A stretch of DNA of 64,000 nt from NCBI RefSeq assembly GCF_031585635.1, contig NZ_CP134196.1, forward strand, positions 2,885,898 through 2,949,897, given 5' to 3'. Below are positions 37,201-45,288 of this stretch, piece by piece; within the stretch, counting starts at the first letter, position 1; each line of letters begins with the position of its first letter. The position numbers and the translations under genes were made by a program. A model generated the notes under the pieces. That model did no database searches and was not told the DNA's origin. It saw only the letters and a list, made by a program, of their open reading frames with translations. The DNA comes from Paraburkholderia sp. FT54 (GTDB taxonomy: Bacteria > Pseudomonadota > Gammaproteobacteria > Burkholderiales > Burkholderiaceae).

Positions 37201-37322
37201 TCGAACAGCACGTCGCCGCGCAGTGATTTGCGCAGATGCTGCGCGAGCGGACTCGTCAGGCGCGCGGCGGACGGAACGAGGTGGATCGGCTTGACGAGTA
37301 ATGCGGAAGTGGGGTTCGTCAT
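34299..37322 (-). CDS. FAD/[4Fe-4S] D-2-hydroxyacid dehydrogenase (YdiJ type)
   Basis: 1007 residues in one chain: a PCMH-type FAD-binding domain (about 45-260, LLARGAGTSQCGQTVGEALV, MAGNNSCGSRSIEYG), an FAD-oxidase C-terminal domain (about 270-560, HASVGTLHVRPILDM, GEHGDGLCRGEWVAW), a ferredoxin-like part with CNNNGHCRKFDAGTMCP and CVSCKGCKRDCP, and a C-terminal cysteine-rich domain with two CCG motifs (PVCCGRTFLAAG, SSCCGMAGSFGYE) as in GlpC/LutA/HdrD. The layout and size match E. coli YdiJ (D-2-hydroxyglutarate dehydrogenase) and fused D-lactate/glycolate dehydrogenases. It probably feeds electrons from a D-2-hydroxyacid to the respiratory chain. It is the last gene of a four-gene operon. 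Confidence 0.87.
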   Translation of the reverse strand: MTNPTSALLVKPIHLVPSAARLTSPLAQHLRKSLRGDVLFDAASRGRYATDASIYQITPIGVVVPRDQDDLRIALEIARSEKVPLLARGAGTSQCGQTVGEALVIDTSKWLNNIVAFDADARTVTVEPGVVLDHLNAWLKPHGLWFPVDVSTAAQCTIGGMAGNNSCGSRSIEYGNMVHNVEAIDAILADGSEARFASLREAPQGARLQQILAGVKQIAERERDEIVARVPKVLRRVAGYNLDVFDCQNPRAYTDDGVANLAHLLVGSEGTLAFSRQLTLRLAPLPAHKMLGVVNFPTFWQSMDLTQHIVKLKPVAVELVDRTMIDLAMSNPAFRPVIGKALVGEPQAILLVEFAGEDRDAQLASLKQLSELMADLGLPDSVVEMPDANEQKALWEVRKAGLNIMMSMKGDGKPVSFIEDCAVPLEHLAEYTSRLTEVFHRHGTEGTWYAHASVGTLHVRPILDMRRDGALKMRAIADEAAALVREYKGAYSGEHGDGLCRGEWVAWQYGPRLNQAFSEIKALFDPDNRFNPDKIVRPPKMDDTRNFRFAPGYKEHRIETALDWSAWNVERDPLTGQETSPGSGNDLSGGLAKAVEMCNNNGHCRKFDAGTMCPSYRVTKDEQHVTRGRANTLRLAISGQLGEAGLASDDVKETLDLCVSCKGCKRDCPTGVDMAKFKIEARAARVKCHGLRLRDKLVAFMPRYASTASRMSGLMALADNVPLLSAWFKRSVGFAPERSLPRFRKSFLADAVSSRKAAQGAALKEVLLFVDTFNNNMEPENARAAQQVLEAAGYTVHFNARQGERPVCCGRTFLAAGLVDEAKQEARRMLDLFKPFVERGVAIVGLEPSCLLSLRDEFLHYGFGEEAQRLSKQAFLFEEFLVREDKAGRLQLALKPLAQQQALVHGHCHQKAFDAFTPVQTVLKWIPELKVSTVESSCCGMAGSFGYEAEHYATSQAMAELSLLPAVRKMDGNTLMVADGTSCRHQIHDGAGVDAIHVARVLAMALQ

Positions 37323-37355
37323 ATCGTCGGCCTATGGCAAAAACAGGGGAACCGG

Positions 37356-38105
37356 CTAGTACAGCGTGAGGTTGACCGGCGTGAGTCCTTCAATGCGCCC
37401 GCTCGCCGTGCCCGCCGTTTGCGGAAAGAACATGCCGGTGTACGAACCGGCCGTGACGACCATCTCCGGCGTCACGGCGATGCCGCGCGATGTGGCGTGA
37501 TTCACGAGCCACGTCAGCAGGCGCCGCGGATCGCCGGCCGGATTGGCGGGCGTGGTTTGAACCACATCGCGTCCATCGAAACTGAAATGCAGCGACGGCG
37601 CCACGAACGGAAAGTCCTCGCGATACGGCGTGAATTCGCCCACGATCAGCGCGCCGTGGTTCTGCAAGTCCGCGAGTTGCGCGAGCTTGTCGACGGCGGG
37701 CCATCCGGCGTAGCGGCTCGCCACGATTTCAATGGTCGCGCCGAACGAGCCGATGCCCGCCATCACTTCAGCTTCGCTATACGGCGCGGTGGAAGCATCG
37801 AAGCGGCGCCCAAAGCGAAACGCAATTTCCAGTTCGAGCCCCAACGGCGCGAAGACTTCGCGCGACAAACGCGCGCCGTCGGCATGCAAGTCGAGGTCGG
37901 GTAACGGCGCGCCCTGGATCGGGCCGCTTTCGGACTTCGCGCCGATCTTCCAGCCGGCGATCCGCGCGCCGCATGCGTCCAGGATTTCGTGCTGGATCGC
38001 GTACGCCGCGACGGCATCGACGGGTATGTGCTGCGGCGGCAACGTGTCGAGCGTGGCGTGGTTGCGACGGGCGTCGGCGAGAAGCCGGCTAAGTGCTGTC
38101 GTCAT
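37356..38105 (-). CDS. FAH-fold hydratase/decarboxylase (MhpD/2-oxopent-4-enoate hydratase type)
   Basis: 249 residues. GWKIGAKSESGPIQGAPLPDL, LELEIAFRFGRRF (metal-binding Glu pair) and HFSFDGRDVVQTTPANPAGDPRRLLTWLVNHATSRG then VTAGSYTGMFFP match 2-keto-4-pentenoate hydratase/4-oxalocrotonate decarboxylase proteins. No ring-cleavage genes are near, so it probably acts on another 2-oxoacid or hydroxyacid in the pathway of this operon. It sits between the MFS and dehydrogenase genes with gaps of about 35 bases on each side. Confidence 0.83.
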   Translation of the reverse strand: MTTALSRLLADARRNHATLDTLPPQHIPVDAVAAYAIQHEILDACGARIAGWKIGAKSESGPIQGAPLPDLDLHADGARLSREVFAPLGLELEIAFRFGRRFDASTAPYSEAEVMAGIGSFGATIEIVASRYAGWPAVDKLAQLADLQNHGALIVGEFTPYREDFPFVAPSLHFSFDGRDVVQTTPANPAGDPRRLLTWLVNHATSRGIAVTPEMVVTAGSYTGMFFPQTAGTASGRIEGLTPVNLTLY

Positions 38106-38144
38106 GTCATCAAGGGCAAAGAGAGAGGGAACGGTGCAGTGCGC

Positions 38145-39431
38145 TCAAACGCCCATGCCCGTGGGAACGTGCGCTTTGTCGGCCGCGTTGAGCGCGAATT
38201 TGCTTTCCGGCTGCATGCGGAACGCGAGTACCACGCCGATCGCCATCAACAGCATGCTGCCGACGAACGGCAACTCCCAGCTACCGAAGTAGTCGATCAG
38301 GAAACCGCCGACCACCGGCGAGATGATCGCGGCCAGAGCCGAGCCGGTATTCATCATGCCGCTCGCCGTGCCCGAGTATTCCGGCGCGATGTCCATCGGA
38401 ATCGCCCACATCGGACCGATCGTCATTTCGGCAAAGAAGAAGCCGGATGCCAGACACGCCATGGACACATATAAGCTGTGTGTGAACATGAGCGGAATGA
38501 GCGAGAGCAGGCAGAAGAACATGCAGACCGACACCATCCAGCTACGTGCGCGCTTCAGACTGCTGGTACGCGTGAAGATCCAGTCGGTCACGATGCCGCC
38601 GAGCGTGTCGCCAATCACGCCGGCGAAGAACACTACTGAAGCGAAGATCGCCGACTTCTGGAGTTGCAGGTGATAGCTGTGCAGAAAGTATTGCGGAATC
38701 CAGCTCAAGAATAGCCATAGCGTCCAGCCGTAGCAGAAGTACACGATCGTGACCGGCCACATGCGGCGAAACAGTTTGCCCCACGGCACGCCGGCGACTT
38801 TCGTTTTTGGCGCGGGCAACACGGAGAGCTCGTCGTTCGTGATACGCGGATGATCTTTCGGATGTTCGGTGAAGGTGATGGCCCACACGGCGACCCACAC
38901 CAGGCTGAAAACGCCGCAGATATAGAACGATTCGCGCCAGCCCCAGGTCGCCATGACCAGCACGATCAGGCCGGGCGCCACTGCATTGCCGATCCGCGAC
39001 GCCGCATGCGTGATGCCCTGCGCGAAGCCGCGTTTTTCTTTGGCGACCCAGCGCGCCATCGCGGAGGTCGCGGCGGGAAACGTCGCGCCTTCGCCGAAAC
39101 CGAGCAGCACGCGCGCGGCCAGCAGCGAAACCAGGCCGCCTGCAAAACCCGTCAATAAGGTCGCGACGCCCCAGATGGCGCCGCAAAAAATCAGCGTGCG
39201 TTTGGCGCCGAAGCGATCACTGACCCATCCGCCGATGATCTGAAAGATCAGATACGGATATGCGAAGGCCGAGAACACCAGGCCGACTTCCGTATGCGAG
39301 AGATGGAATTCCTTGCCGAAACCCGCAGCCGCGGTGCTGACGTTGACGCGGTCGAGGTAGGTGATGAAGTACATGATGCATAGCATCACTAGAACGATAC
39401 TGGTCGCACTGGTTACACGAAACCGCTTCAT
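38145..39431 (-). CDS. MFS transporter, ACS family
   Basis: 428 residues, 12 helices. MYFITYLDRVNVSTAA in TM1, the loop motif SDRFGAKRTL, GFGEGATFPAATSAMARWV and APEYSGTASGMMNTGSALAAIISPV are the pattern of anion:cation symporters for glucarate, galactonate, phthalate and similar acids. Start MKRF at 39431 follows GGAGAGAGACG. It probably brings in the substrate for the aminotransferase, hydratase and dehydrogenase encoded with it. Confidence 0.88.
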   Translation of the reverse strand: MKRFRVTSATSIVLVMLCIMYFITYLDRVNVSTAAAGFGKEFHLSHTEVGLVFSAFAYPYLIFQIIGGWVSDRFGAKRTLIFCGAIWGVATLLTGFAGGLVSLLAARVLLGFGEGATFPAATSAMARWVAKEKRGFAQGITHAASRIGNAVAPGLIVLVMATWGWRESFYICGVFSLVWVAVWAITFTEHPKDHPRITNDELSVLPAPKTKVAGVPWGKLFRRMWPVTIVYFCYGWTLWLFLSWIPQYFLHSYHLQLQKSAIFASVVFFAGVIGDTLGGIVTDWIFTRTSSLKRARSWMVSVCMFFCLLSLIPLMFTHSLYVSMACLASGFFFAEMTIGPMWAIPMDIAPEYSGTASGMMNTGSALAAIISPVVGGFLIDYFGSWELPFVGSMLLMAIGVVLAFRMQPESKFALNAADKAHVPTGMGV

Positions 39432-39637
39432 CGTCTCTCTCCATTGCATGTGTCGACGGCGCGCCTGAGATGGCGCGCTGCGTCGTTGCCCGGCAGCCGT
39501 TCGCGCCGCGGGACCATCGCATTTGTTCGGGGCCGCGTTCTGCGCGCGGCTTCGTGAGGGAAGTGCTCGCCGCCTTCCCTTCTCTGCGAGTCGTTGCTTG
39601 CGCCCGGTGCCTCAAGGGCACTTTCTTCAGGGCGTAC

Positions 39638-40858
39638 TCAGGCGGCGGCTTTCAGACCCGACGCCTTCGTCGGCTGGCTCAACCACTCCATAGCGGCAGG
39701 CATGCCGCTTTCCTTGAGCGGCACACCCGCGAGCCGCAGGCCCATTTCGCAGCCGGCCAGCGTGGCCAGCAGCATCAGGTCGTTGCAGTCGCCCAGATGG
39801 CCGATGCGGAACATGCGGCCTTTCATCTTGCCGAGGCCCGTGCCGAGCGACATGTCGAAGCGTTCGTAGATCACCTTGCGCACCGCGTCGGCGTCGATGC
39901 CGTCGGGCATCATCACGCCTGTCAGCACTGGGCTATACACCGACGGATCCGCGCACTGAATCTCCAGGCCCCACGCACGCACCGCGCGGCGGGTCGCTTC
40001 GGCAAGACGTTCGTGACGGGCGAACACGTTGTCGAGCCCTTCGCCGAGAATCATCTCGAGTGCTTCGTTAAGTCCGTAAAGCAGGTTCGTGTTCGGCGTG
40101 TACGGCCAGTAGCCGGTCTTGTTCATCTCGACGATGTCAGCCCAGTCCCAGAAGCTGCGTGGCAGTTTTGCCTGCTTGCTGGCGGCCATGGCTTTCGGCG
40201 AGATCGCGTTGAAGCTGATGCCCGGCGGCAGCATCAAGCCTTTTTGCGAGCCCGAGACGGTGACGTCGACGCCCCACTCGTCGTGACGGTAGTCGGCGCA
40301 GGCGAGGCCCGAGATCGTGTCGACCAGCAGCAAGGCCGGGTGACCCGCGGCATCGATCGCGCGGCGCACGGCGGCAATGTCGGACGTCACGCCCGTGGAG
40401 GTTTCGTTGTGCACCACGCACACCGCCTTGATCGCGTGTTGCGTGTCGGCGCGCAGGCGCTCCTCGATCATTTGCGGCTGCACGCCGCGACGCCAGCCTT
40501 CAATACCCGGCAGGCCGAGGAATTCCGGCTTCAGCCCGAGGCTTTCCGCCATCTTTTTCCACAGCGTGGCGAAGTGGCCGGTTTCGAACATCAGCACGTG
40601 GTCGCCGGGGCTCAACGTGTTCGACAGCGCCGCCTCCCAGGCTCCCGTGCCCGAGGCCGGGTAAATCACCACGGGTTGCTGCGTCTTGAAGATTTTCTTG
40701 ATGCCGTCGAGCACTTTCAGACCGAGTTCGCCGAACTCCGGGCCGCGGTGATCGATGGTCGGGTAACTCATCGCCCGGAGGATACGGTCGGGCACCGGGC
40801 TCGGACCCGGGATCTGCAAAAAGTGACGGCCAGCGGGGTGAAAGTCTAACTTGAGCAT
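39638..40858 (-). CDS. Alanine/serine-glyoxylate aminotransferase family enzyme
   Basis: 406 residues, class V PLP aminotransferase. FLQIPGPSPVPDRILRAMS, YPTIDHRGPEFGEL, YPASGTGAWEAALSNTLSPGD, VVHNETSTGVTSD and the PLP lysine in TVSGSQKGLMLPPG match serine-glyoxylate/alanine-glyoxylate aminotransferases (SgaA, AGXT). It would move an amino group between glyoxylate and serine, alanine or a ureido-amino acid. Start at 40858 has GGAGGAG six bases upstream, and an operator-like palindrome lies directly before that. It leads an operon with MFS, FAH-fold and FAD/FeS dehydrogenase genes, and a GntR gene is divergent. Confidence 0.9.
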   Translation of the reverse strand: MLKLDFHPAGRHFLQIPGPSPVPDRILRAMSYPTIDHRGPEFGELGLKVLDGIKKIFKTQQPVVIYPASGTGAWEAALSNTLSPGDHVLMFETGHFATLWKKMAESLGLKPEFLGLPGIEGWRRGVQPQMIEERLRADTQHAIKAVCVVHNETSTGVTSDIAAVRRAIDAAGHPALLLVDTISGLACADYRHDEWGVDVTVSGSQKGLMLPPGISFNAISPKAMAASKQAKLPRSFWDWADIVEMNKTGYWPYTPNTNLLYGLNEALEMILGEGLDNVFARHERLAEATRRAVRAWGLEIQCADPSVYSPVLTGVMMPDGIDADAVRKVIYERFDMSLGTGLGKMKGRMFRIGHLGDCNDLMLLATLAGCEMGLRLAGVPLKESGMPAAMEWLSQPTKASGLKAAA

Positions 40859-40876
40859 TGGGCTCCTCCGATTGAA

Positions 40877-40890
40877 TTTTGCATTCAAAA
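40877..40890. promoter_or_regulatory. GntR operator candidate 1 (before aminotransferase gene)
   Basis: TTTTGCATTCAAAA: arms TTTTG and CAAAA around four bases, between the -10 and the Shine-Dalgarno of the aminotransferase gene, where a bound repressor would block transcription. The same arms occur at 41015-41028. Confidence 0.6.
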
Positions 40891-40891
40891 A

Positions 40892-40921
40892 ACTATATCA
40901 GATGAACCGCGGCGACCCCAA
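40892..40921 (-). promoter_or_regulatory. Promoter of the aminotransferase operon
   Basis: On the minus strand TATAGT (40897-40892) with TTGGGG (40921-40916) 18 bases upstream. Start of transcription would fall within the operator-like palindrome 40877-40890. Confidence 0.45.
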
Positions 40922-41014
40922 GGCGAAAATTGGCCGCTGACGCCGGTGTTTACCCGCACTATTAACTAATCTTTCAGCTTCCTATAAAATCTGAGCTAAT
41001 GAGGTGTTGAGGGC

Positions 41015-41028
41015 TTTTGTATGCAAAA
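41015..41028. promoter_or_regulatory. GntR operator candidate 2 (over gntR start codon)
   Basis: TTTTGTATGCAAAA: same arms as candidate 1, centre TATG; the central ATG is the start codon of the GntR-type gene itself, suggesting autorepression. Confidence 0.6.
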
Positions 41029-41746
41029 TTCGGAATTCGAGGCGGGCATCGCCACATCCCCGCTGATGCCGAAGGTCGAGCGGCAGCGCTTGCACGACAC
41101 GGTGGTGGAGCACATTCGCCGCTTTATCGTCGAGGGCGTGCTCGAGCCGGGCAAGAAACTGAACGAGCGCGAGCTGTGCGAAACGCTCGGCATTTCGCGC
41201 ACGCCGCTGCGCGAGGCGCTGAAGGTGCTGGCCGCTGAAGGGCTGATCGAGATTTCGCCGAATCGTGGCGCGTCGGTGTCGAAGATGTCGGAAGCCGAGT
41301 TGCGCGAGACCTTCGAACTGATGAGCGGTCTCGAGGCTTTTTCCGGCGAGCTGGCGGCAGAGCGGATGACGGCGGCTGAACTCGCTGAGATCAAGGCGTT
41401 GCATTACGCGATGCTCGCGTGTCGTACGCAGAACGATCTGGCCGGGTACTACAGCCGCAATCAGGCGATTCACGACAAGATCAATGAGGCGGCCAGGAAT
41501 TCAGCGCTGCGGCAGACTTATGTCGCGGTGAATCGTCGCTTGCAGGCGCTTAGGTTTCGGTCGAATTTCCAGACTCCCAAATGGGATAGCGCGATTCATG
41601 ACCACGACGAGATGCTGAAGGCGCTTGAAGCGCGGGATGGTAAGAAGCTGAGTGCGATTCTTCGGCAGCATCTGCTTGATAAGCGTGATGCGGTTTTGCA
41701 GGTGCAGTCGCGGGAAGAGGTGGCGGCGTCGCCATTGAAGACTTGA
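41021..41746 (+). CDS. GntR/FadR-family (FCD) transcriptional regulator
   Basis: 241 residues. Winged helix at 20-90 (VVEHIRRFIVEGVLEPGKKL, NERELCETLGISRTPLREALKVLAAEGLIEI, the standard GntR motif) followed by an FCD effector domain with metal/acid-binding His residues (NQAIHDKINEAA, HDHDEMLKALEARDG). Divergent from the aminotransferase operon; two identical-arm palindromes in the intergenic region, one on each gene's start region, mark it as the local repressor, relieved by a small organic acid. Confidence 0.9.
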   Translation: MQNSEFEAGIATSPLMPKVERQRLHDTVVEHIRRFIVEGVLEPGKKLNERELCETLGISRTPLREALKVLAAEGLIEISPNRGASVSKMSEAELRETFELMSGLEAFSGELAAERMTAAELAEIKALHYAMLACRTQNDLAGYYSRNQAIHDKINEAARNSALRQTYVAVNRRLQALRFRSNFQTPKWDSAIHDHDEMLKALEARDGKKLSAILRQHLLDKRDAVLQVQSREEVAASPLKT

Positions 41747-41825
41747 GTTGCGCCGAAGGAAGGCGCCTAAGCAGTGTTTGCCTTCGGTGCCAGTGTGGCC
41801 TGTTCGTCCGCGTCAACGCCGGAGA

Positions 41826-41892
41826 CTTGTCCACCTAAAATGTTGGCAAGCCTGTGGACAACCTTCTTACATCCCAGCCAAGTGATTGATGC
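41826..41892 (+). repeat. Direct repeat, left copy flanking the Rhs island
   Basis: 67 bases that match 45629-45695 at 53 of 67 positions without gaps by my hand alignment, including a perfect 19-base core GCAAGCCTGTGGACAACCT (21-39 of the repeat). Within each copy, GTCCAC or ATCCAC and GTGGAC can form a stem. The gap 41747-42109 otherwise has no gene. Confidence 0.65.
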
Positions 41893-42109
41893 GATGGAAG
41901 TATCGGCCTGCGGTTCATGCGTGAGCATGGGTTGGGGCTTTGTGGGCGGATGCGCTGGAAACGCGCTACGCCGGCATGCGATCTGCCGGTTTCTCGTTGA
42001 TTAGCGCCGCCGTACCGCAGGATCAACCGTGCTGGTCCCGAACATTCTAAGGTGAATTATGTCCGGGCCAGACAGTTGTTATGCAGCGAGATCCAACAAT
42101 AAGGGCTGA

Positions 42110-42556
42110 CTAAGAATTACCCCCCCCATAGATGTGGCGAAGGTCCGCGCCACCAACGCGGCTGTTACCGTCCACAATCATCAACCCATCGCCCGCTTCA
42201 GGATAATTGACCACTGGCTCGCCATCGAGACGATCAACTGAAAAAATGTCAAGAACGAATCCGTCCTCCGCTTCTTCAGTGACCACGTAGATAAGCACCG
42301 GTATGCCCTCGTCAAGGCCAACAAGCTCATATCTTAGGGTGCGGCTGCGCCCTTCAGGCTTGAGAGCAATACCCACATGACTGATCCTCAAGCAATAAGG
42401 TACGTTAACTTCGTGGACCGTACAATGCTCAAGTTGAGCTAACCAGCGACTTGATTGATCCGGATAAAGCGGCTTATTCACATCCAGAATGAACCCAAGC
42501 AGTCTGCGCTCGTGAGGCTCCAGGTTTCGTTCCATATATGTATCCATCACGGTCAT
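42110..42556 (-). CDS. Probable immunity protein to the Rhs toxin
   Basis: 148 residues, acidic, no signal peptide. MERNLEPHERRLLGFILDVN at the start and a strand-rich end (GIPVLIYVVTEEAEDGFVLD, IFSVDRLDGEPVVNYPEAGD) look like small intracellular immunity-type proteins, but I cannot name the family with certainty. The ATG at 42556 overlaps the stop of the Rhs gene (ATGA), so the two are translated together, as expected of toxin and antidote. Base composition is lower in GC than the chromosome around it. Starts at 42547 or 42535 are also possible. Confidence 0.6.
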   Translation of the reverse strand: MTVMDTYMERNLEPHERRLLGFILDVNKPLYPDQSSRWLAQLEHCTVHEVNVPYCLRISHVGIALKPEGRSRTLRYELVGLDEGIPVLIYVVTEEAEDGFVLDIFSVDRLDGEPVVNYPEAGDGLMIVDGNSRVGGADLRHIYGGGNS

Positions 42557-44982
42557 TGGCGCGGAGGTCGAATGGAACCAACTCGAACCGAGTTGTCCCC
42601 CGTTTTATACGCAACATAGTCTATGGCAATGCCATCCACTTCTACGGTTCGGGTGCGACCCTCCTGCATTGGCAGAGCTGCTACAGCCTCTTCCAAGTCC
42701 GCGGTAATAGCATCCTTGACGGGCTGCACAGGGATATTTTTCTCCTGAAGGTAACGAAAGGTGTGATAGAGCTGGTTATCGTTCCTGCCCCAGTCTACTT
42801 CGACTTCCTCCTTAACGACCGGTTTGCACATCTCCTTGATGCGCTCGATCTTTTCACGAGCCTTTGCAGCACCCTGGCCGATGGCATAGCGGACAGCCGG
42901 TTTCTGCACCAGTCGCCAAACAAATACGATCCCGCGAAGTATGCCGTCGGGCAGGCCAGCCGAAAAATGGCAACCACTGCATACGGTCGATGTGCCCAGG
43001 AAATTGTCACCAAGCAACCGGGGCGTGCTCTGGAGATTGGCAGGTGGCCCTACTGGGGACTCACCAAAATTATAGTTATCGATCCACGTGTCAACCTCGT
43101 CGCTGGTAATCGGGACATCGGTACCGTCACCCATATCAAGGATGCTGCCATTCTTTGCGACGGTGCCCGTTCGTGAAACGACATGGCCATTTGGCGAATA
43201 GCCAAACTTGACCTTGAAAACTCGCCTCACTCCACCGTTTGCCGGGCTCGCGTATTCATTAAATTTAAAGTTATCAATACGACCACGTCGATCGTAGTGC
43301 AGATTGAAATCGCCCGTCGGGTTGAACCCAAATTCAACTCGGTGAGCGGCATCGCGAGAGGCCATTTCCGTGGCTTGCGGAATATTCTGCTGGACGACGA
43401 TCGCATAGACATTCCCGGTCGCATCGCGATTGACTTTGTACTGCCCAACCAACTGCTCTCCCTCGTACATCTGCACGAATGAGAGCCGGTTATACGCGTC
43501 ATACACCATGCCGTATGCGCGCGTTGTGCCGCCAGATTTTGCCGCATCGAACCCGTTCGCCCCCGTGCCGTCTGAGGTGGGCGTTTCGCTCATACCTGTC
43601 GTGTTGCCTTGCGCATCGTAGACGAACGACTGGATTACGCCGGGAGATGCTATGGTCAGCGGATGCAGGCTCGTCGCGTCGGCGTACCGGATCGTGGTGA
43701 TCGACGTGCCCGACTTGCTATAGGCTGTTATTCGAACAGGTCTCCCCGCGCCGTCGTAGCCGTACTCAGTATCGCCGTTTGCACCGGTATCCTTTAGCAA
43801 ATTGCCGGATGCGTCCCACGTCAGACCGATGACGCCATCAGCAGAACTGCTCGACGTTGGCCGCAGCATGCCGCCGACAGAAGAGAAATTCAGCGCCGTT
43901 GTCCGCTTGCTAGCGATGACTGAAGTTGTCCCCGCACCGTAACTGAACTGTACGTTGCGAGCTGAATCGGGATGGCTGACAGCCGTCGCACGACCTTCTG
44001 CATCGTAATTCCAGGTCGCAATGCGATTGCCCGACTCGTCAACCTCGCCCGTCAGTGCGTTCTTGAAACGCGTGTCGTCGTAGACATAGCGGTGCACATA
44101 CCCATCTGGCCAAGTGACCGAAAGAAGGTTTCCGTTAACGTCGTATCCGTACTGAGTCAGACCACCCAGCGGATTATTGAGACGCGACAAACGGCGCTTA
44201 TCGTCGTAGTCAAGCCGAAGCGTGACGTCCTTGTTCGCGTCCGTTCCCGCTGCGTGCTGCGTGATTGCGGTCAGCAGCCCTGAACCGTCATAGCTCAGCG
44301 TGCGAATAAATCCCGTCCTCGTGCTTTCTGAAAGCAATACGCCTTGGGCCGAGTACGATTCGACGGTATCAGTCTTAAGGTCTGTCAGTGCCCAGGTGGA
44401 CCCATTCTGTACCAGCGCAAGACCCGTAAAGCCCGCCGTACGCCAAGTGCCGGCTGACCAGTTAAACGTAACTGGCTCACCGTTCTCGCGATACGCCAGC
44501 ACGGTGGACGTACTGCCATTATTTGCATTTGCCAGACCTAGGCTACGTTGCCAACTATGGAACCAGACCGGCCCCATCGCAGCGGCGGACACCGTTAGCG
44601 ACTTCGAACGGTAAGTCCGTGTGAACAGCATTGGAATGTCATCACCGCTGACAAAATCGGCCTCGGTCAACGTGACGGCTCCACTGCCGGGAAGAACCGG
44701 GTCAGCAACCGGACAACTCGCTTCCGGCTGATCAGCCGGCGGTGTCGCACACCACGCGTCGATAAGCGGCAAGCTAACGCAGTTGTAGTACTGCATGCCA
44801 CCAGGTACGCCGGCATAAGCATCCCAGCGGCAGGTGGGCGAGCCTTGTTTCGCCCCGGTAGCCGCCCACACCGCGTTGCAATCAGCCGCGTTTGCGCCAA
44901 ACGCGACCATGAGCAGCATGAATGCGGCTAGCTGGCGGCCCACCATTCCCGCTAGACTCTCTGTAGTTCTGTTTCTTTTCAT
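42553..44982 (-). CDS. Secreted Rhs/YD-repeat protein with variable C-terminal domain
   Basis: 809 residues from ATG 44982 (AGGGAC upstream). A Sec-type signal (RQLAAFMLLMVAFGANA) is followed by a Cys-rich segment, a DUF6531-like entry (GAVTLTEADFVSGDDIPMLF, TRTYRSK) and YD repeats (LRLDYDDKRRLSRLNNPLGG, LTQYGYDVNGNLLSVTWPDG, WNYDAEGRATAV, TEYGYDGAGRPVRI) to about 560. The usual PxxxxDPxGL release motif is not seen. The last 150 residues differ: a CSGCHF motif, a lysine-rich helix, and from 736 NQLYHTFRYLQEKNI to VRVGSIRPP, a probable toxin domain with an HTFR motif. No PAAR or T6SS gene adjoins. Exported core plus downstream coupled gene fits a contact-dependent toxin pair. Lower GC than its surroundings. 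Confidence 0.8.
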   Translation of the reverse strand: MKRNRTTESLAGMVGRQLAAFMLLMVAFGANAADCNAVWAATGAKQGSPTCRWDAYAGVPGGMQYYNCVSLPLIDAWCATPPADQPEASCPVADPVLPGSGAVTLTEADFVSGDDIPMLFTRTYRSKSLTVSAAAMGPVWFHSWQRSLGLANANNGSTSTVLAYRENGEPVTFNWSAGTWRTAGFTGLALVQNGSTWALTDLKTDTVESYSAQGVLLSESTRTGFIRTLSYDGSGLLTAITQHAAGTDANKDVTLRLDYDDKRRLSRLNNPLGGLTQYGYDVNGNLLSVTWPDGYVHRYVYDDTRFKNALTGEVDESGNRIATWNYDAEGRATAVSHPDSARNVQFSYGAGTTSVIASKRTTALNFSSVGGMLRPTSSSSADGVIGLTWDASGNLLKDTGANGDTEYGYDGAGRPVRITAYSKSGTSITTIRYADATSLHPLTIASPGVIQSFVYDAQGNTTGMSETPTSDGTGANGFDAAKSGGTTRAYGMVYDAYNRLSFVQMYEGEQLVGQYKVNRDATGNVYAIVVQQNIPQATEMASRDAAHRVEFGFNPTGDFNLHYDRRGRIDNFKFNEYASPANGGVRRVFKVKFGYSPNGHVVSRTGTVAKNGSILDMGDGTDVPITSDEVDTWIDNYNFGESPVGPPANLQSTPRLLGDNFLGTSTVCSGCHFSAGLPDGILRGIVFVWRLVQKPAVRYAIGQGAAKAREKIERIKEMCKPVVKEEVEVDWGRNDNQLYHTFRYLQEKNIPVQPVKDAITADLEEAVAALPMQEGRTRTVEVDGIAIDYVAYKTGDNSVRVGSIRPPRQ

Positions 44983-45288
44983 AGTTGTCCCTATTGGTTG
45001 TACTTGGTTCAAGCCCAAGCACCCTATCGGGGTCACAATGATCAGAAAATCCGAAAACTCCTAAAATTACACTTGCCTTGCGCAAGGCATCCTGAGATCC
45101 ATCTGCACCTATACATGGCATAGGAAAACAACTCGACGCTTGTCATCCGCCTGTCAGACGCAACGTTCGAACAGGGTGCTTTCCGTCACTATGAAAATCT
45201 CGATGGTGCGTTTAACAAGTGCCATTTATTTCTTCTCCTGTTTGTTGGCGGGAGTGATCTGAGAAATCACATCCCCGTGATTTCTGAT

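Noticed and set aside
35256..37226. 656-codon plus-strand frame opposite the dehydrogenase
   Set aside because: Antisense of the YdiJ-type gene; composition typical of GC-rich shadow frames.
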